Below, in pieces: positions 35,114 to 45,422 of a DNA stretch of 64,000 nt. The notes under the pieces were generated by a model that made no database searches, was not told the origin of the DNA, and saw only the letters and a list, made by a program, of their open reading frames with translations. The translations under genes were made by a program, and so were the position numbers. Numbering within the stretch: the first letter of the stretch is position 1; each line of letters begins with the position of its first letter. Origin of the DNA: Myxococcales bacterium UBA1203 (GTDB lineage Bacteria; Myxococcota; Myxococcia; Myxococcales; UBA5297); the NCBI GenBank assembly GCA_002309695.1, contig DBXV01000025.1:189348-253347 (forward strand), read 5' to 3'.

Positions 35114-35318
35114 CAAAACGTTCCTCGGGGCGGCGGCGGACGCGGGCAGGGCTTACGGCGGACGCAGCGGCCAAAAAAAAGGCCTCCGAGAGGCCGAAGA
35201 CAGACATGTCGTTTCCAAAAAGGCGCGGCCTCATGGCGTTTTTGAGGGGGATTTCAAAGGGAAATCCGCGGTCCGGACTGCTCTCCGCCAGGGACGGACA
35301 CGGCGCGTCCCGCAGGCT

Positions 35319-37811
35319 TCAGCGAATCTCGAACATCCCCTCCCAGCCCTTCTCGGGCGGCGGCACAGAGACGCACTGAGTGCAGCGCGCCAGAAGAATC
35401 TTCGAAGGCAGGTCGTCCGGCGCCTTCTGGAGAATCGCCTCAAACTTCGCCGCGGCCTCAGCAAATTTGCGCTCGCGAATCAGCCCCAGCGCTTCGACGT
35501 ATTGCGCGAGAAGCGTCCGCTTGGCGCGCGGCAGGCCGCCCTTGAGCGCCAGAAGCTCATGGACGGGGACGGGTTTCGCATCCGCACTGCCGCCCACGCT
35601 GAACAGCCCGATGCACCGCGACTCAACCTGACCGGCCACAGCCGTCTGCACGGCGTCGGTTATCAGGATGCGCCCGCCCCAGCGCTCGCTGAGGCTGCAC
35701 AGGCGCCGCACCTCGCCCAGAGGCCTGCCCAGAATCGTGTAGTTCACCCGGGGCTCCGCGCCGCCGCAGCCAAAGTCGCCCGTCACCAGAGTTCCGTCGG
35801 CGAGCGCCATGGCCCCATCAATCTCGACGCCATAGCGGTCCTTCCAGGCCTTCCGCCGGCGATTGCAGAGCGCGCGGACCGCCAGGGCACAGCGGCAGGC
35901 ATCGAGCGCGCGGCGTTTGTTCTCCAGAGGCGCGCCCCAGTAGGCCAGCACCGAATCGCCCACCACGCCGTCAATCCGCCCGCCCGCGTGGCAGACCTCG
36001 TCGGAGACGCCCGTCCAGATTTCCCGCATCAGCCGCACGAGCGCCTCGGGCTCAAGGCTGCCGCTCCACGCCGAGAAGCGCAGCAGGTCAAAGACGAACA
36101 GCGTCAGTTCACGGTTGGCGCCCCTGAGCGTCAGCAGCTTGGGCGACCGAAGAACTTTCTCGGTCATCGAGAGAGGGATGGAGCGGCCAAGCGCATCCCA
36201 GATCCAGCCGACGGTCCGCATCCCGTCCGCCGTCAGCACCGCGGTGGTGAGCGCGCATGCCATCAGATAGGCGGCAGAAGGGATGACCGAGGCAATCCAG
36301 CGCCCGCCTTCAAAGGACTGAATCAGCCACAGGTGGAAGCCGGTCAGGACGGAGGCGCCGACGAACACATTGTAAAACAGGGTTCGCCGGGGCCGGAGGA
36401 CGCGCAGGCAGAGGGCGGCCGACAAAGCGCCCAGAAGCGCCATCCCGAAGGTGAGCCAGCCGTCAAAAGACGCGTCCGCGCGGACGATGTCGCCGCCCCT
36501 CAGGAAGTTTTCGAGGACCATGGCCCAGACGTAAGCCCGGCTCTTGTCGCCCACGGGCGTGGCCACGGAGGCGTGCAGTGCCGAAGAGACCGGCGCCAGG
36601 AAGACGACCCTGTTCTGAATCTCCTTCTGCAGGCTCTGGTCGGTGATGCGCCCCTCCGCGTTGCGCGCTGCGCTCTGAAAAATGGACGCGGCGGAAATCT
36701 CCGGGAACGGCCTGTCCGCCCGGCGGCGCTCACCGGACTCACCGTAGAACCACAGGCCGATGCGCCCCTGCTCATCGAGCGAAAAAACGCGCGAGCCGAC
36801 GAATAGATGCGGAGCGGTCACGACCACCTTCTCGTCGGGCAGCAGGCGGCGGACCACGGCCAGGGCCAGGGACGGATAAAAGCGGCCCTCGGCCTGAATG
36901 ACGGGACGGAAGCGCCGCGTCACGCCGTCGAAATCCGGGTCGATGTCGGCGACGCCGAAGTGCGCGCCGCTGGCCAGAAACGACACTGGCAGGAGCGCCG
37001 GCGAACGAAACGTCTCGGGAAATCCGGGAACGCCGGGGGCATCCAGCGGCACCATCTCCTGCAGGACCGACTCGCGGGTGACGCGCGAAAACATCTCCCT
37101 GGCCGTCAGCTGGCGGACGGCGGCGGCCGCGCCGGCAATCTCAGAACCGGCAGCCGCCTGCTCCGCCGATTTTTTGTCCGGAAAGCCGCCCTGCCAGAGA
37201 GCGACGCGCCCATCGGCCTCGTCCAGATAGAAAAAGGCGTCTCTGGGGGAACGAATCAGCGAAGCCGCGTGCGCCATGAGCTCGCGCCGGGAATCAAAAA
37301 CCCCGGCTTTGAAGGCGAACTTGTCGGCGGGCACGGACAGCTCGGGCGTCAGATCGACAAAGCCAAAGCCAAAGACAGCGTCGCGAAAGCCCGCCGCGTC
37401 ACGCACAAAGGCGGACTCCTCATCGAGAGACGCCCTCGACTGGATGAACACGGGATCGACCACCACGCTCCGCGCCCCCAGACGGTCCAGCTCGCCGATG
37501 AGCTCCGAAAGGACGGCACGCTTCCACGGCCAGGGACGGTCGCGCGAGACGGCGCCCATCAGCGTTTCGTCATCGACATTGATGAAGACGACGTTCGCTC
37601 TGGCCTCTGCGGCAGCGGCCCGAAACCGCATCCGCATGTCGTAAATGCGCAGCTCCAGGCGCTCGAACCACGCGGCGGGCCCCGACGGCGTCTCCGCCTG
37701 CTCCACCGGCGGCTCGGGCCTCAGATTGACCAGGCCGCTGGCAAATAGGCCCACGATGAGTCCGATGACCACGGCCACCCAGACCCGGTGGAATATGGTG
37801 AAGCCTTTCAC
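35319..37811 (-). CDS. CHASE2-domain class III nucleotide cyclase-like protein
   Basis: 830 residues. TM1 (about 9-27) leads into an extracytoplasmic CHASE2 sensor (about 50-420), three TM helices (about 450-530), a class III cyclase domain (about 565-740) and a short helical tail. The two metal-binding aspartates are present (VFDLLRFS near 574 and GVVGDSVLAYWGAP near 617). However, the substrate-selecting Lys before GD is Gly (IDGVVGD), and the usual G-D-x-V-N-x-A-x-R is GRPLGEVRR, which loses the ribose-binding Asn. Activity is therefore doubtful. It starts 12 bases after the trmB stop. Confidence 0.88.
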   Translation of the reverse strand: MKGFTIFHRVWVAVVIGLIVGLFASGLVNLRPEPPVEQAETPSGPAAWFERLELRIYDMRMRFRAAAAEARANVVFINVDDETLMGAVSRDRPWPWKRAVLSELIGELDRLGARSVVVDPVFIQSRASLDEESAFVRDAAGFRDAVFGFGFVDLTPELSVPADKFAFKAGVFDSRRELMAHAASLIRSPRDAFFYLDEADGRVALWQGGFPDKKSAEQAAAGSEIAGAAAAVRQLTAREMFSRVTRESVLQEMVPLDAPGVPGFPETFRSPALLPVSFLASGAHFGVADIDPDFDGVTRRFRPVIQAEGRFYPSLALAVVRRLLPDEKVVVTAPHLFVGSRVFSLDEQGRIGLWFYGESGERRRADRPFPEISAASIFQSAARNAEGRITDQSLQKEIQNRVVFLAPVSSALHASVATPVGDKSRAYVWAMVLENFLRGGDIVRADASFDGWLTFGMALLGALSAALCLRVLRPRRTLFYNVFVGASVLTGFHLWLIQSFEGGRWIASVIPSAAYLMACALTTAVLTADGMRTVGWIWDALGRSIPLSMTEKVLRSPKLLTLRGANRELTLFVFDLLRFSAWSGSLEPEALVRLMREIWTGVSDEVCHAGGRIDGVVGDSVLAYWGAPLENKRRALDACRCALAVRALCNRRRKAWKDRYGVEIDGAMALADGTLVTGDFGCGGAEPRVNYTILGRPLGEVRRLCSLSERWGGRILITDAVQTAVAGQVESRCIGLFSVGGSADAKPVPVHELLALKGGLPRAKRTLLAQYVEALGLIRERKFAEAAAKFEAILQKAPDDLPSKILLARCTQCVSVPPPEKGWEGMFEIR

Positions 37812-37823
37812 GTCGGGAAAACC

Positions 37824-38537
37824 TCAGGGAGAGGACGCCGTCCAAAGCGTCCTGCGTCGGGGAAGCACCTGAACCTCGAACCTGCGGGGCTCCACCTGCC
37901 AGCGCTCCCACTTGAGCTGGTAGCGCGACTTGAGCGGGGGTTCGTAGCCCATGAGGAACCGCTCCGGATGCGTCCTCTGCCAGTCGTCAGGCAGGCTCTC
38001 CACGAGCGCCAGAGCCTCTGCGAACAGCGCCTCGTGGTCAGAGACGAAGCTGAACCGGCCGCCGGGCGCCAGCGCGTATGCCAGATGCGCGAGGAACGAA
38101 GCGTTCATCATTTTGTGCGTGCCCCGGTTGCGGACATAGGGGTCGGGGAAGTGCATGTAGGCCTGCCGAAAGACGCCCGGTCTCAGGTGCATGTAGAGGG
38201 CGTTCATGGGGCCGCGGATGAAAAGGATGTTGTCGAGCCGCGCTTCAAAGGCCAGCCGGGCGCCGAAGAGCACGGACTGGGTGGAAGGGTCCACGCCCAG
38301 ATAGAGGCAGTCCGGGTGGGAAGAAGCCAGTGCGCAGAGAAACTCTCCCGTCCCGCAGCCCACTTCGAGCTCCATGGGGCCCTGGCGCCCGAACAGATTC
38401 AGCGCGTCGATGGGCGGCAGCGCCTGCCCGCAGGACGCCAGCTCGTCCTCGAAAAGCCAGAAGCGGATGTAGCGCTGAATGGCCTCCGGGGGCGTGGGAG
38501 CGCGCTTGACGGCGCGGCTGAGGCCTCTGCGGCCCAT
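37824..38537 (-). CDS. trmB: tRNA (guanine-N7-)-methyltransferase
   Basis: 237 residues. The SAM-binding motif is LEVGCGTGEFL, then YLGVDPS and the TrmB signature HFPDPYVRNRGTHKMM, slightly divergent from the usual FPDPWxKxRHxKRR. TrmB makes m7G46 in the variable loop of tRNAs. The C-terminus holds LKSRYQLKWERW, the T-K/R-Y-E-like end of the family. The gene sits between nagZ and the cyclase gene on one strand. Confidence 0.9.
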   Translation of the reverse strand: MGRRGLSRAVKRAPTPPEAIQRYIRFWLFEDELASCGQALPPIDALNLFGRQGPMELEVGCGTGEFLCALASSHPDCLYLGVDPSTQSVLFGARLAFEARLDNILFIRGPMNALYMHLRPGVFRQAYMHFPDPYVRNRGTHKMMNASFLAHLAYALAPGGRFSFVSDHEALFAEALALVESLPDDWQRTHPERFLMGYEPPLKSRYQLKWERWQVEPRRFEVQVLPRRRTLWTASSP

Positions 38538-38673
38538 GGCTGACCTCGTGTTTCTCGCCTCTGCCCGGTGCGGGAATCGCGGCGGGTGCAGCAGGGCGTC
38601 TCTCGAAAAGGGGGCGCCCCAAAACCGAAAACGCCCCGGGATTCACCTCAAAAAGGCGGCCGACATTTCCGCC

Positions 38674-39858
<1,185 letters not shown>

Positions 39859-39903
39859 CGACTCCTTGGTCAGACCGCTGCTGCGCCGCCGACGGCCGAT
39901 TTC

Positions 39904-40791
39904 TCAGCTGTCCGACGGCTTCTGAATCCGCAGAAATTTCCGCACGCCCAGCCCCTCCACCTCGGGCTTTGGACACCCCACCTCGTCCCGCCAGAACACC
40001 TCGCTGCCCAGGAGCTCCACGATTTCCCGGAGGTGGCCGTCTTGGCTGTAGAGCACGCCGCCCGCGCGCAGGCGCGGATAGATGTGCCGCACGCAGACAG
40101 CCGTGGAGGAGAGGAGGTCCACGTCGAGGAGCGCCAGGTCGATGGACGCAGGCAGCCCGCCGGGCATGGTCTCCTGAAACAGCCCCTTGTGGAGGGTCAC
40201 GCACTCAGGCCGTCCGAAGAGCTGCAGATTGCGCGTCACCGTGGGGATGCGCCCGGTGAAGGCCCCTTTGAAAAACACCACCTCCGAGCCGTCCAGCCGC
40301 GTCAGCTTCTCGTCGTTGGCCGGCATGCCCCGAAACGAATCGTAGAGGTGAAGCTGTCCGCCCAGGCGGGAGACCACGAGGCTCAGCTTGGCGCTGGAAG
40401 CACCTTTGGCCACGCCGCACTCCACCACTGTGGGCCCCGAACCGTTCCGGCGTCCCATCCGGCACAGCTCCTCGGCCACCACCAGCATCTCCGCCTGCGT
40501 GTGAAAGCAGCGAATCGCGTCCGTGGCGGCCACAAACCGCCGCACCAGCCTCAGCCGTTCCGCCGCGGGGAAGGGCTCGGGGAAATCCGCCCGCAGAAAC
40601 GACGAGAGAGCATTCCTGTCGCGCGTGCAGAGAAGCAGCAGCGACTTGGCCCTGCGGTAGAGCGAGCCCGGACCGCGCGAACCAAAGAGGAGCGGCGGCT
40701 TCCGGGCGCGGCGCTCGCGGTGCTTCCAGAGGGGCAGAACCCCGTCGGCGGATGGTGCCTCTCCGCTCTCTCCGTCCACGCTCACCTTCAC
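39904..40791 (-). CDS. TylF/MycF-like O-methyltransferase
   Basis: 295 residues. After a 70-residue basic N-terminus comes the SAM site VVECGVAKGASSAKLS and the family mark LYDSFRGMP, then VVFFKGAFTG, LHKGLFQETMP and the metal-site segment LALLDVDL. These match TylF/MycF macrocin-type sugar O-methyltransferases, also found in polysaccharide and lipid glycan pathways. The substrate is unknown. Its start overlaps the rlmB stop (ATGA), showing tight coupling within the run. Confidence 0.75.
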   Translation of the reverse strand: MKVSVDGESGEAPSADGVLPLWKHRERRARKPPLLFGSRGPGSLYRRAKSLLLLCTRDRNALSSFLRADFPEPFPAAERLRLVRRFVAATDAIRCFHTQAEMLVVAEELCRMGRRNGSGPTVVECGVAKGASSAKLSLVVSRLGGQLHLYDSFRGMPANDEKLTRLDGSEVVFFKGAFTGRIPTVTRNLQLFGRPECVTLHKGLFQETMPGGLPASIDLALLDVDLLSSTAVCVRHIYPRLRAGGVLYSQDGHLREIVELLGSEVFWRDEVGCPKPEVEGLGVRKFLRIQKPSDS

Positions 40792-41585
40792 TTGCCCCGG
40801 CTCCGGCGCTGACGCGCGGCCTCTGCCAGAAGAATTGCGCCGGCCACCGAAGCGTTCAGCGAGCTGATGGGCCCCACCATGGGGATACGCACTTTGAAGT
40901 CGCAGTGCTCCAGCAGCATCCGCCGAATGCCTTTGCCCTCGCTGCCAATCACCAGAAGCGTGGGCGTGGTCATATCGACAGCCTCGGGCGGCCGGTCGCC
41001 GCTCATGTCGGCAGCCACGGACCAGAATCCCATGTCCTTCAATTCATTCATCGTGCGCGTCAGGTTCGTCACGCGGGCCACTTTGAAGAGAGGAAGCGCC
41101 CCGGCAGACGCCTTGACGGCCGCAGGCGTGATGCCCGCCGCGCGGTCCTTGCCGATGATGACGCCCTGAGCCCCCAGAGCACTGGCGGAGCGGCACAGCG
41201 CGCCCAGATTGTGCGGGTCCTCGATGCCGTCCAGCAGAAGCAGAAGTCCGTTCGGCCCCGCCGCCTTGGCCTCCTCCGCAAGGTCCGCGAAATCCGCGTA
41301 GTCGGGCGCCCTGAGGCGGGCCGCCACCCCCTGATGGACGCCGCCGTGCGACAAGTCTTCCAGTTCCTTTCTGGAAACCATCTCCACACGGACGCCGCCC
41401 TCGCGGCACAGCGCCAGAACTTCTGTCAGAGGAGAACTGCCGCGCCGCCCGCCGGAGCGCCCGTCCCGGTCGTCACGCCCGCCGCGCATATCCCTGCTGT
41501 CGGCCGCCGCGTACACAGCCTCCACGCTGCCGGGCATGCCCCGGAGGGCCTCCAGCACCGGATTGATTCCGTAAATCAGGCTCAT
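40788..41585 (-). CDS. rlmB: 23S rRNA (guanosine-2'-O-)-methyltransferase RlmB
   Basis: 265 residues. The substrate-binding domain begins IYGINPVLEAL. The SpoU/SPOUT domain has motif 1 DPHNLGALCRSASALG, motif 2 LLVIGSEGKGI and motif 3 MVGPISSLNASVAGAIL. RlmB methylates G2251 in the P loop of 23S rRNA. An Arg/Asp/Gly-rich insert at about 30-50 is not typical. It overlaps both neighbours by four bases (rimK-like upstream, TylF-like downstream). Confidence 0.92.
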   Translation of the reverse strand: MSLIYGINPVLEALRGMPGSVEAVYAAADSRDMRGGRDDRDGRSGGRRGSSPLTEVLALCREGGVRVEMVSRKELEDLSHGGVHQGVAARLRAPDYADFADLAEEAKAAGPNGLLLLLDGIEDPHNLGALCRSASALGAQGVIIGKDRAAGITPAAVKASAGALPLFKVARVTNLTRTMNELKDMGFWSVAADMSGDRPPEAVDMTTPTLLVIGSEGKGIRRMLLEHCDFKVRIPMVGPISSLNASVAGAILLAEAARQRRSRGK

Positions 41586-42517
41586 TTCCGTCTGCCTTTC
41601 GCTCTGAGTGATTTGGATGGCTCGGATGATTTTGCCCCGGACGCCGCTGCCCGCCGCTCCGCCTCCATCACGACTTCCTCGGCCAGGTCGCGCCGCAGCG
41701 CCCCTTCGAGGCTCTGAAGACTGGGCGTGCTGTTGACCTCCAGCACCTTCACCCCCGCCTCGGTCTCCATCAGGTCAACCGCGGCCCAGCCGAGCTCCAG
41801 AAGCGAAGCCGCCTTCTCCGCTGCCTGCCGGGCCGCCTCGGACAGCGCGCATTCCTCAAAGGAAGCCCCCCGCCCAAGTGCCCGCTTGAAGCGCCCGCGC
41901 TCAGGACGCCGACGCGCACTGGCTGCCACACGGCCGCCAATCACCATCGCCCGCACATCCAGCCCCTGCTCGCCGCGGACATACTGCTGGGCCACCACCT
42001 CGTGTCCCAGGCCGAAGAGCGCATCCATCGCCGCCTGCATGGACTCCTGGGTGACGCAAATCATGGCGCCCTCTTTTCCGCCGCTGCCCCAGGTGCGCAG
42101 GACCACCGGCGGCCCGCCCGTCCGGCCAACGAGCTTGGACATCATTTTGCCGCTGGAAGTCAGCACCGTCTCCGGGACGCCCACCCCATGACAGGCCAGC
42201 CACGCGAGAGAGCGCAGGCGATCGTGACTGCGGGCAACGCCCAGAGAACTGCCCATCACCGGCACGCCGCCCGCCTCCAGCTCCTCCAGGACAGCCAGCC
42301 CGTGGCGCAGATTGGAGGGAACCAGCCGGGGCAGGACCAGAGAGGTCTGGGGAAAAGGGCGGCCGTTGAAAAGCAGGTGGCCCCCTTTTCCATCGAGAAA
42401 CAGCGCGCACTTCATGGGGTCCACGATGTGGACAGTGTGCCCCCGCCTGCGCGCCGCCTCGGCAATCCTGCGGACCGTATAGAAGCCGGCACTCTTGGAA
42501 AGGATGGTCAGGCGCAT
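41582..42517 (-). CDS. RimK-like ATP-grasp ligase
   Basis: 311 residues from the ATG at 42517 (MRLTILSKSAGFYTVRRI). The ATP-grasp layout of RimK is clear: PVMGSSLGVARSHDRLRSL, VVLRTWGSGGKEGAMI, GLDVRAMVIGGRVAAS, and ATP/Mg-binding WAAVDLMETEAGVKVLEVNSTPSL. RimK adds glutamates to ribosomal protein S6, while relatives make other amino-acid ligations, so the substrate is not certain. It is the first gene of the minus-strand run that continues to 29.2 kb. Confidence 0.82.
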   Translation of the reverse strand: MRLTILSKSAGFYTVRRIAEAARRRGHTVHIVDPMKCALFLDGKGGHLLFNGRPFPQTSLVLPRLVPSNLRHGLAVLEELEAGGVPVMGSSLGVARSHDRLRSLAWLACHGVGVPETVLTSSGKMMSKLVGRTGGPPVVLRTWGSGGKEGAMICVTQESMQAAMDALFGLGHEVVAQQYVRGEQGLDVRAMVIGGRVAASARRRPERGRFKRALGRGASFEECALSEAARQAAEKAASLLELGWAAVDLMETEAGVKVLEVNSTPSLQSLEGALRRDLAEEVVMEAERRAAASGAKSSEPSKSLRAKGRRK

Positions 42518-42904
42518 GGGTTTTCCACAGTGGAGGCACAGGGGCGGCAAAAAAGGGAATGCCCCAAAAAAGTGCCCAATCTCCCAAAAAGGCGCGCCGT
42601 GAAGCCCCAAGACGGAGGGAGGGTCAAGGGGTCAGGAAGGAGGCTGGGCCGCAGAAAGAGGGAATACGATGCGCGAGAATCAATAATCCGATGTCCGATG
42701 AATAAATGAATAAAGGTATTGTGTGAGTGTGAATAAGGAGGGCTCAATAAAAGTATAAATATAATCAATAAATCTATTTATCATAAAGCCCCGCCTGAAC
42801 ACATTGTACCCCCAAGTAATTTTTTCAGACCGCTCCAAATAAAACAGCCCCCCGGCGCGCCTGGGCGTCGGAGGGCTGTGGAAAACTTCAACCTCCCGTC
42901 TCTC
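42518..42904. other. 387-base intergenic region
   Basis: Upstream half of the rimK-like promoter region. The stretch at 42665-42790 is strikingly AT-rich for this genome and contains TATAAATATAAT-type sequence that could hold promoters. The right end holds the terminator of the 42905 lipoprotein gene. No supported gene. Confidence 0.5.
42835..42878 (-). terminator. Intrinsic terminator of the 42905 lipoprotein gene
   Basis: CAGCCC (42845-42850) pairs with GGGCTG (42873-42878), with a longer imperfect GC stem between. The T-rich tail is on the minus strand (A-run at 42839-42844). Confidence 0.75.
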
Positions 42905-43705
42905 TCAGTCCTGACTCTCCTCCACGGGAACATCAAAGCTGAAGCTGATGGGCGGCAGGTAGCATCCAATCTCGTTAAATTCGTCGTCGTATTCCATCGA
43001 CGCCCACGGCACAAAGTAGCCGTCTGTCACGGAGCCGGCCAGCGCCGTCGGGGAGAGCTTGGTCAGGGTCAACAGGCCGCCAAACATTTCAAAGGCATCC
43101 ACAGTGTCTTCGCTGCCGGCAATAGTCGCCAGAACGCAGGCCGCAGGCAGCTGCTTCTCGCTCTCATAATTGTAATAAGCGGGGTCCAGGCAATACAGAA
43201 CCCCATCATCATCGTCATATTCTACGCGGCCCAGCATATATTTACCGCCCACCCCCACGCTGCCGACGCCAATGGAGGTCTTTGCATTGTCTCCATTGTT
43301 GACGTCCACCCAGACGCCGCCCACCTCATTGGAGTACCACTCCACCTCCCACAAGCCCTCCCCCCAGTCGTAATAAGTGCCCGTTCTGGTGGTAAAACGC
43401 TTACCGTCGTACACACTCAGGTCGCCGAATGACTCGGCCGCATAGTCCCCCGAGGAACATGAAACAAATGTCTCCGGCGGAAGCTGAGGCCCGCCCGCGT
43501 CATCCTCGTCACCGGCATCTGTCCCGGCATCGGTTCCCGCGTCCGCCGTCCCGGCATCGCCGCCGGACTGCGGACCAGCGTCCCCGGTCCCCGCGTCCGT
43601 CAACTCGGTGGGCTCATTCTCATCCTTGTCCTTCTTGTCGCCGCCGCAGGCAGCAAAACCCGCCAGGCCCAGCACAGCGACACACCAGATCAGCGTCTTT
43701 TTCAT
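42905..43705 (-). CDS. Lipoprotein of unknown function with DAG-rich linker
   Basis: 266 residues, ATG behind GAGGAG. The signal ends LAGFAAC followed by GGDKKDKDE. A linker of repeated Asp-Ala-Gly units (about 35-72) leads to a domain of about 190 residues rich in Gly, Tyr, Trp and Asp with only three or four Cys, predicted all-beta by its alternation pattern. No family is recognised. It shares the signal/linker design of six other lipoproteins in the window. A terminator separates it from the lipoprotein gene upstream. Confidence 0.72.
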   Translation of the reverse strand: MKKTLIWCVAVLGLAGFAACGGDKKDKDENEPTELTDAGTGDAGPQSGGDAGTADAGTDAGTDAGDEDDAGGPQLPPETFVSCSSGDYAAESFGDLSVYDGKRFTTRTGTYYDWGEGLWEVEWYSNEVGGVWVDVNNGDNAKTSIGVGSVGVGGKYMLGRVEYDDDDGVLYCLDPAYYNYESEKQLPAACVLATIAGSEDTVDAFEMFGGLLTLTKLSPTALAGSVTDGYFVPWASMEYDDEFNEIGCYLPPISFSFDVPVEESQD

Positions 43706-43768
43706 GGTCTTCTCCTCGAATCATTCCGGCCGAGGCATTCGCCTTCGGGTTGAGGTTGGTGGTGGGAG

Positions 43769-43808
43769 CAAAGAAATACCCCGTCTCCGCGCAATGTCGG
43801 AAACGGGG
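43769..43808 (-). terminator. Intrinsic terminator of the 43850 lipoprotein gene
   Basis: CCCCGT(c)TCCG (43779-43789) pairs with CGGA(a)ACGGGG (43798-43808), one mismatch. The T-rich tail is on the minus strand. Confidence 0.7.
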
Positions 43809-43849
43809 CGAGTTCAGCAGTCACATGATGTTTGGATGCGGCAAAAGTT

Positions 43850-45295
43850 TCACTGCGCCGCATTGCACAGGCCCGTGCTCTCATTGCATCCCGCATTGCC
43901 GCAGTTGTCCGAGCCGGCGCTGATGCGGTGGAACGAGCCGTCGCTCATCTCCGTGCAGGCATAAGTGAAGCTCATCACGAGGGTGGTCCCCATTCCTTCA
44001 TGCTCAGAGCAGTGGTGCGTGTTGGCCTCGCCCTGGGTGCAGCCGGTGGCGGAGCCATAGCAGGCCGCGCTCGTCCCCGCTGCCGTGGTCAGGCACGTCT
44101 CACCTTTGCCCTTGCAGTTGTCCGCCGAATGCCACGTGCGCTGCGTGCCATCCGAGTAGCAAGACAATACCACATCATTATCGCCGCAGATATTGCCCGT
44201 CTCTGCCTCATCTTTTGTGCAGGACTGACCGATGCGGCTGTCCAGCTGTCCGCAGTGCGCCTCCTCCGTTTCCGTCGCATCGACACAATTCACATCGCAT
44301 TTTTCATAATCTGTCGGGTTGTCCGTGTTCATCTTCCAGACATAAACGCCATTCTCTGTTGTTTCCCGGCACGTGTAAGAAACCACAAATTCCTGGCCGT
44401 CGAGCTGAACAAAACATTTCTTGTCCGAAACCGCGCCCAGTGAATCACACATATCGTCCGAGGTGTAGCATCCTGCATAGCTGTTATCGGACAGGGCATG
44501 GCAGGCATATCCGGCCTCACGGTCACAAATGCCAACGACCACCTGATTCGTCTGACAGAAAACAACATACCCGTCATCCGTGCAATGCTGTGGATAGGCC
44601 TCAACATCCGTCATTGCCGTCGGCGTACACCACTTGCCCTCATCCGGGGCCAGAAGAATACAAGCCCCTTCTTCTTCATCGCAGCCGTGGAAGCATTCAT
44701 TTTGCTCCCGCCAATAAGCCCCCAGGCCGCCGCCACGCAGATGGCTGCACGCATATTCAATCTCGTAGCCATCATAGGCCTCGCTGCCGCACATAGTAAA
44801 CACGTCGCCCGACTTCTCACACGGAATCATACAATCAACACCCCAGGCGTAGTTGCCGTCCCAGTCGATTTCCAGCTTGTCCGTGGCCACGCCGCAGGTC
44901 GTTCCCTCGCCGCACACAATGACGTCCACCGTGCCGTCTATCTTGCAATACACGGCATTCCCATTGGCGCACCCCTCGGGGAAGGTCTCATCACACTCGT
45001 CTCCCACGCCGTAGCACGTGCCGCCCAGCTTGTAGGGCTTGTCCGCAGGGCATCCGCCGGGCCCCGGACCGGCATCCTCGTCGCCCTCACCCGCATCGTT
45101 CCCCGCATCGGGAGAACCGGCATCTTCCGGGGCCGGGCCGCCGTCCTCTGTGGCAGCATCGGTGTCCGTCACGCCCGCGTCCTGAATGACGACAGAAGCA
45201 TCCGCCTCATCATCCTTTTTGTCTTTCCCGCCGCAGGCCGCCAGCCCCATCAGACTCAAAGCCGTAATTCCAGTGACCAGAAGTTTACCTCTCAT
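43850..45295 (-). CDS. Cys-rich surface lipoprotein, paralogue of the 47189 gene
   Basis: 481 residues, with a GGAAGAG site. Lipobox LMGLAAC, then GGKDKKDDE, and a D-A-G-rich linker to about residue 80. The rest has over 40 Cys in repeats of about 60 residues of the form C...G...YC..G....V.C..G..C, for example GDECDETFPEGCANGNAVYC. It aligns along its length with the protein at 47189 (FVVSYTCRETTENGVYVWKMN against FVATYKCMDTTSGVHVLKLN; ends ACTEMSDGSFHR against ICQEMTDGTYYW). It is probably a disulfide-rich surface protein that binds something outside; the target is unknown. Confidence 0.75.
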   Translation of the reverse strand: MRGKLLVTGITALSLMGLAACGGKDKKDDEADASVVIQDAGVTDTDAATEDGGPAPEDAGSPDAGNDAGEGDEDAGPGPGGCPADKPYKLGGTCYGVGDECDETFPEGCANGNAVYCKIDGTVDVIVCGEGTTCGVATDKLEIDWDGNYAWGVDCMIPCEKSGDVFTMCGSEAYDGYEIEYACSHLRGGGLGAYWREQNECFHGCDEEEGACILLAPDEGKWCTPTAMTDVEAYPQHCTDDGYVVFCQTNQVVVGICDREAGYACHALSDNSYAGCYTSDDMCDSLGAVSDKKCFVQLDGQEFVVSYTCRETTENGVYVWKMNTDNPTDYEKCDVNCVDATETEEAHCGQLDSRIGQSCTKDEAETGNICGDNDVVLSCYSDGTQRTWHSADNCKGKGETCLTTAAGTSAACYGSATGCTQGEANTHHCSEHEGMGTTLVMSFTYACTEMSDGSFHRISAGSDNCGNAGCNESTGLCNAAQ

Positions 45296-45422
45296 GGCGC
45301 TCTTCCTTCCTCGTCCGCGGACGCCAGCCCATCCGCAGAGATCAAATGGCTCCGGAACATTCCGATGCCGTTCAAAAAAATCGTTTTCCTCTTCTTTCGT
45401 TCTTTCGCCTCAATCTTTACTC

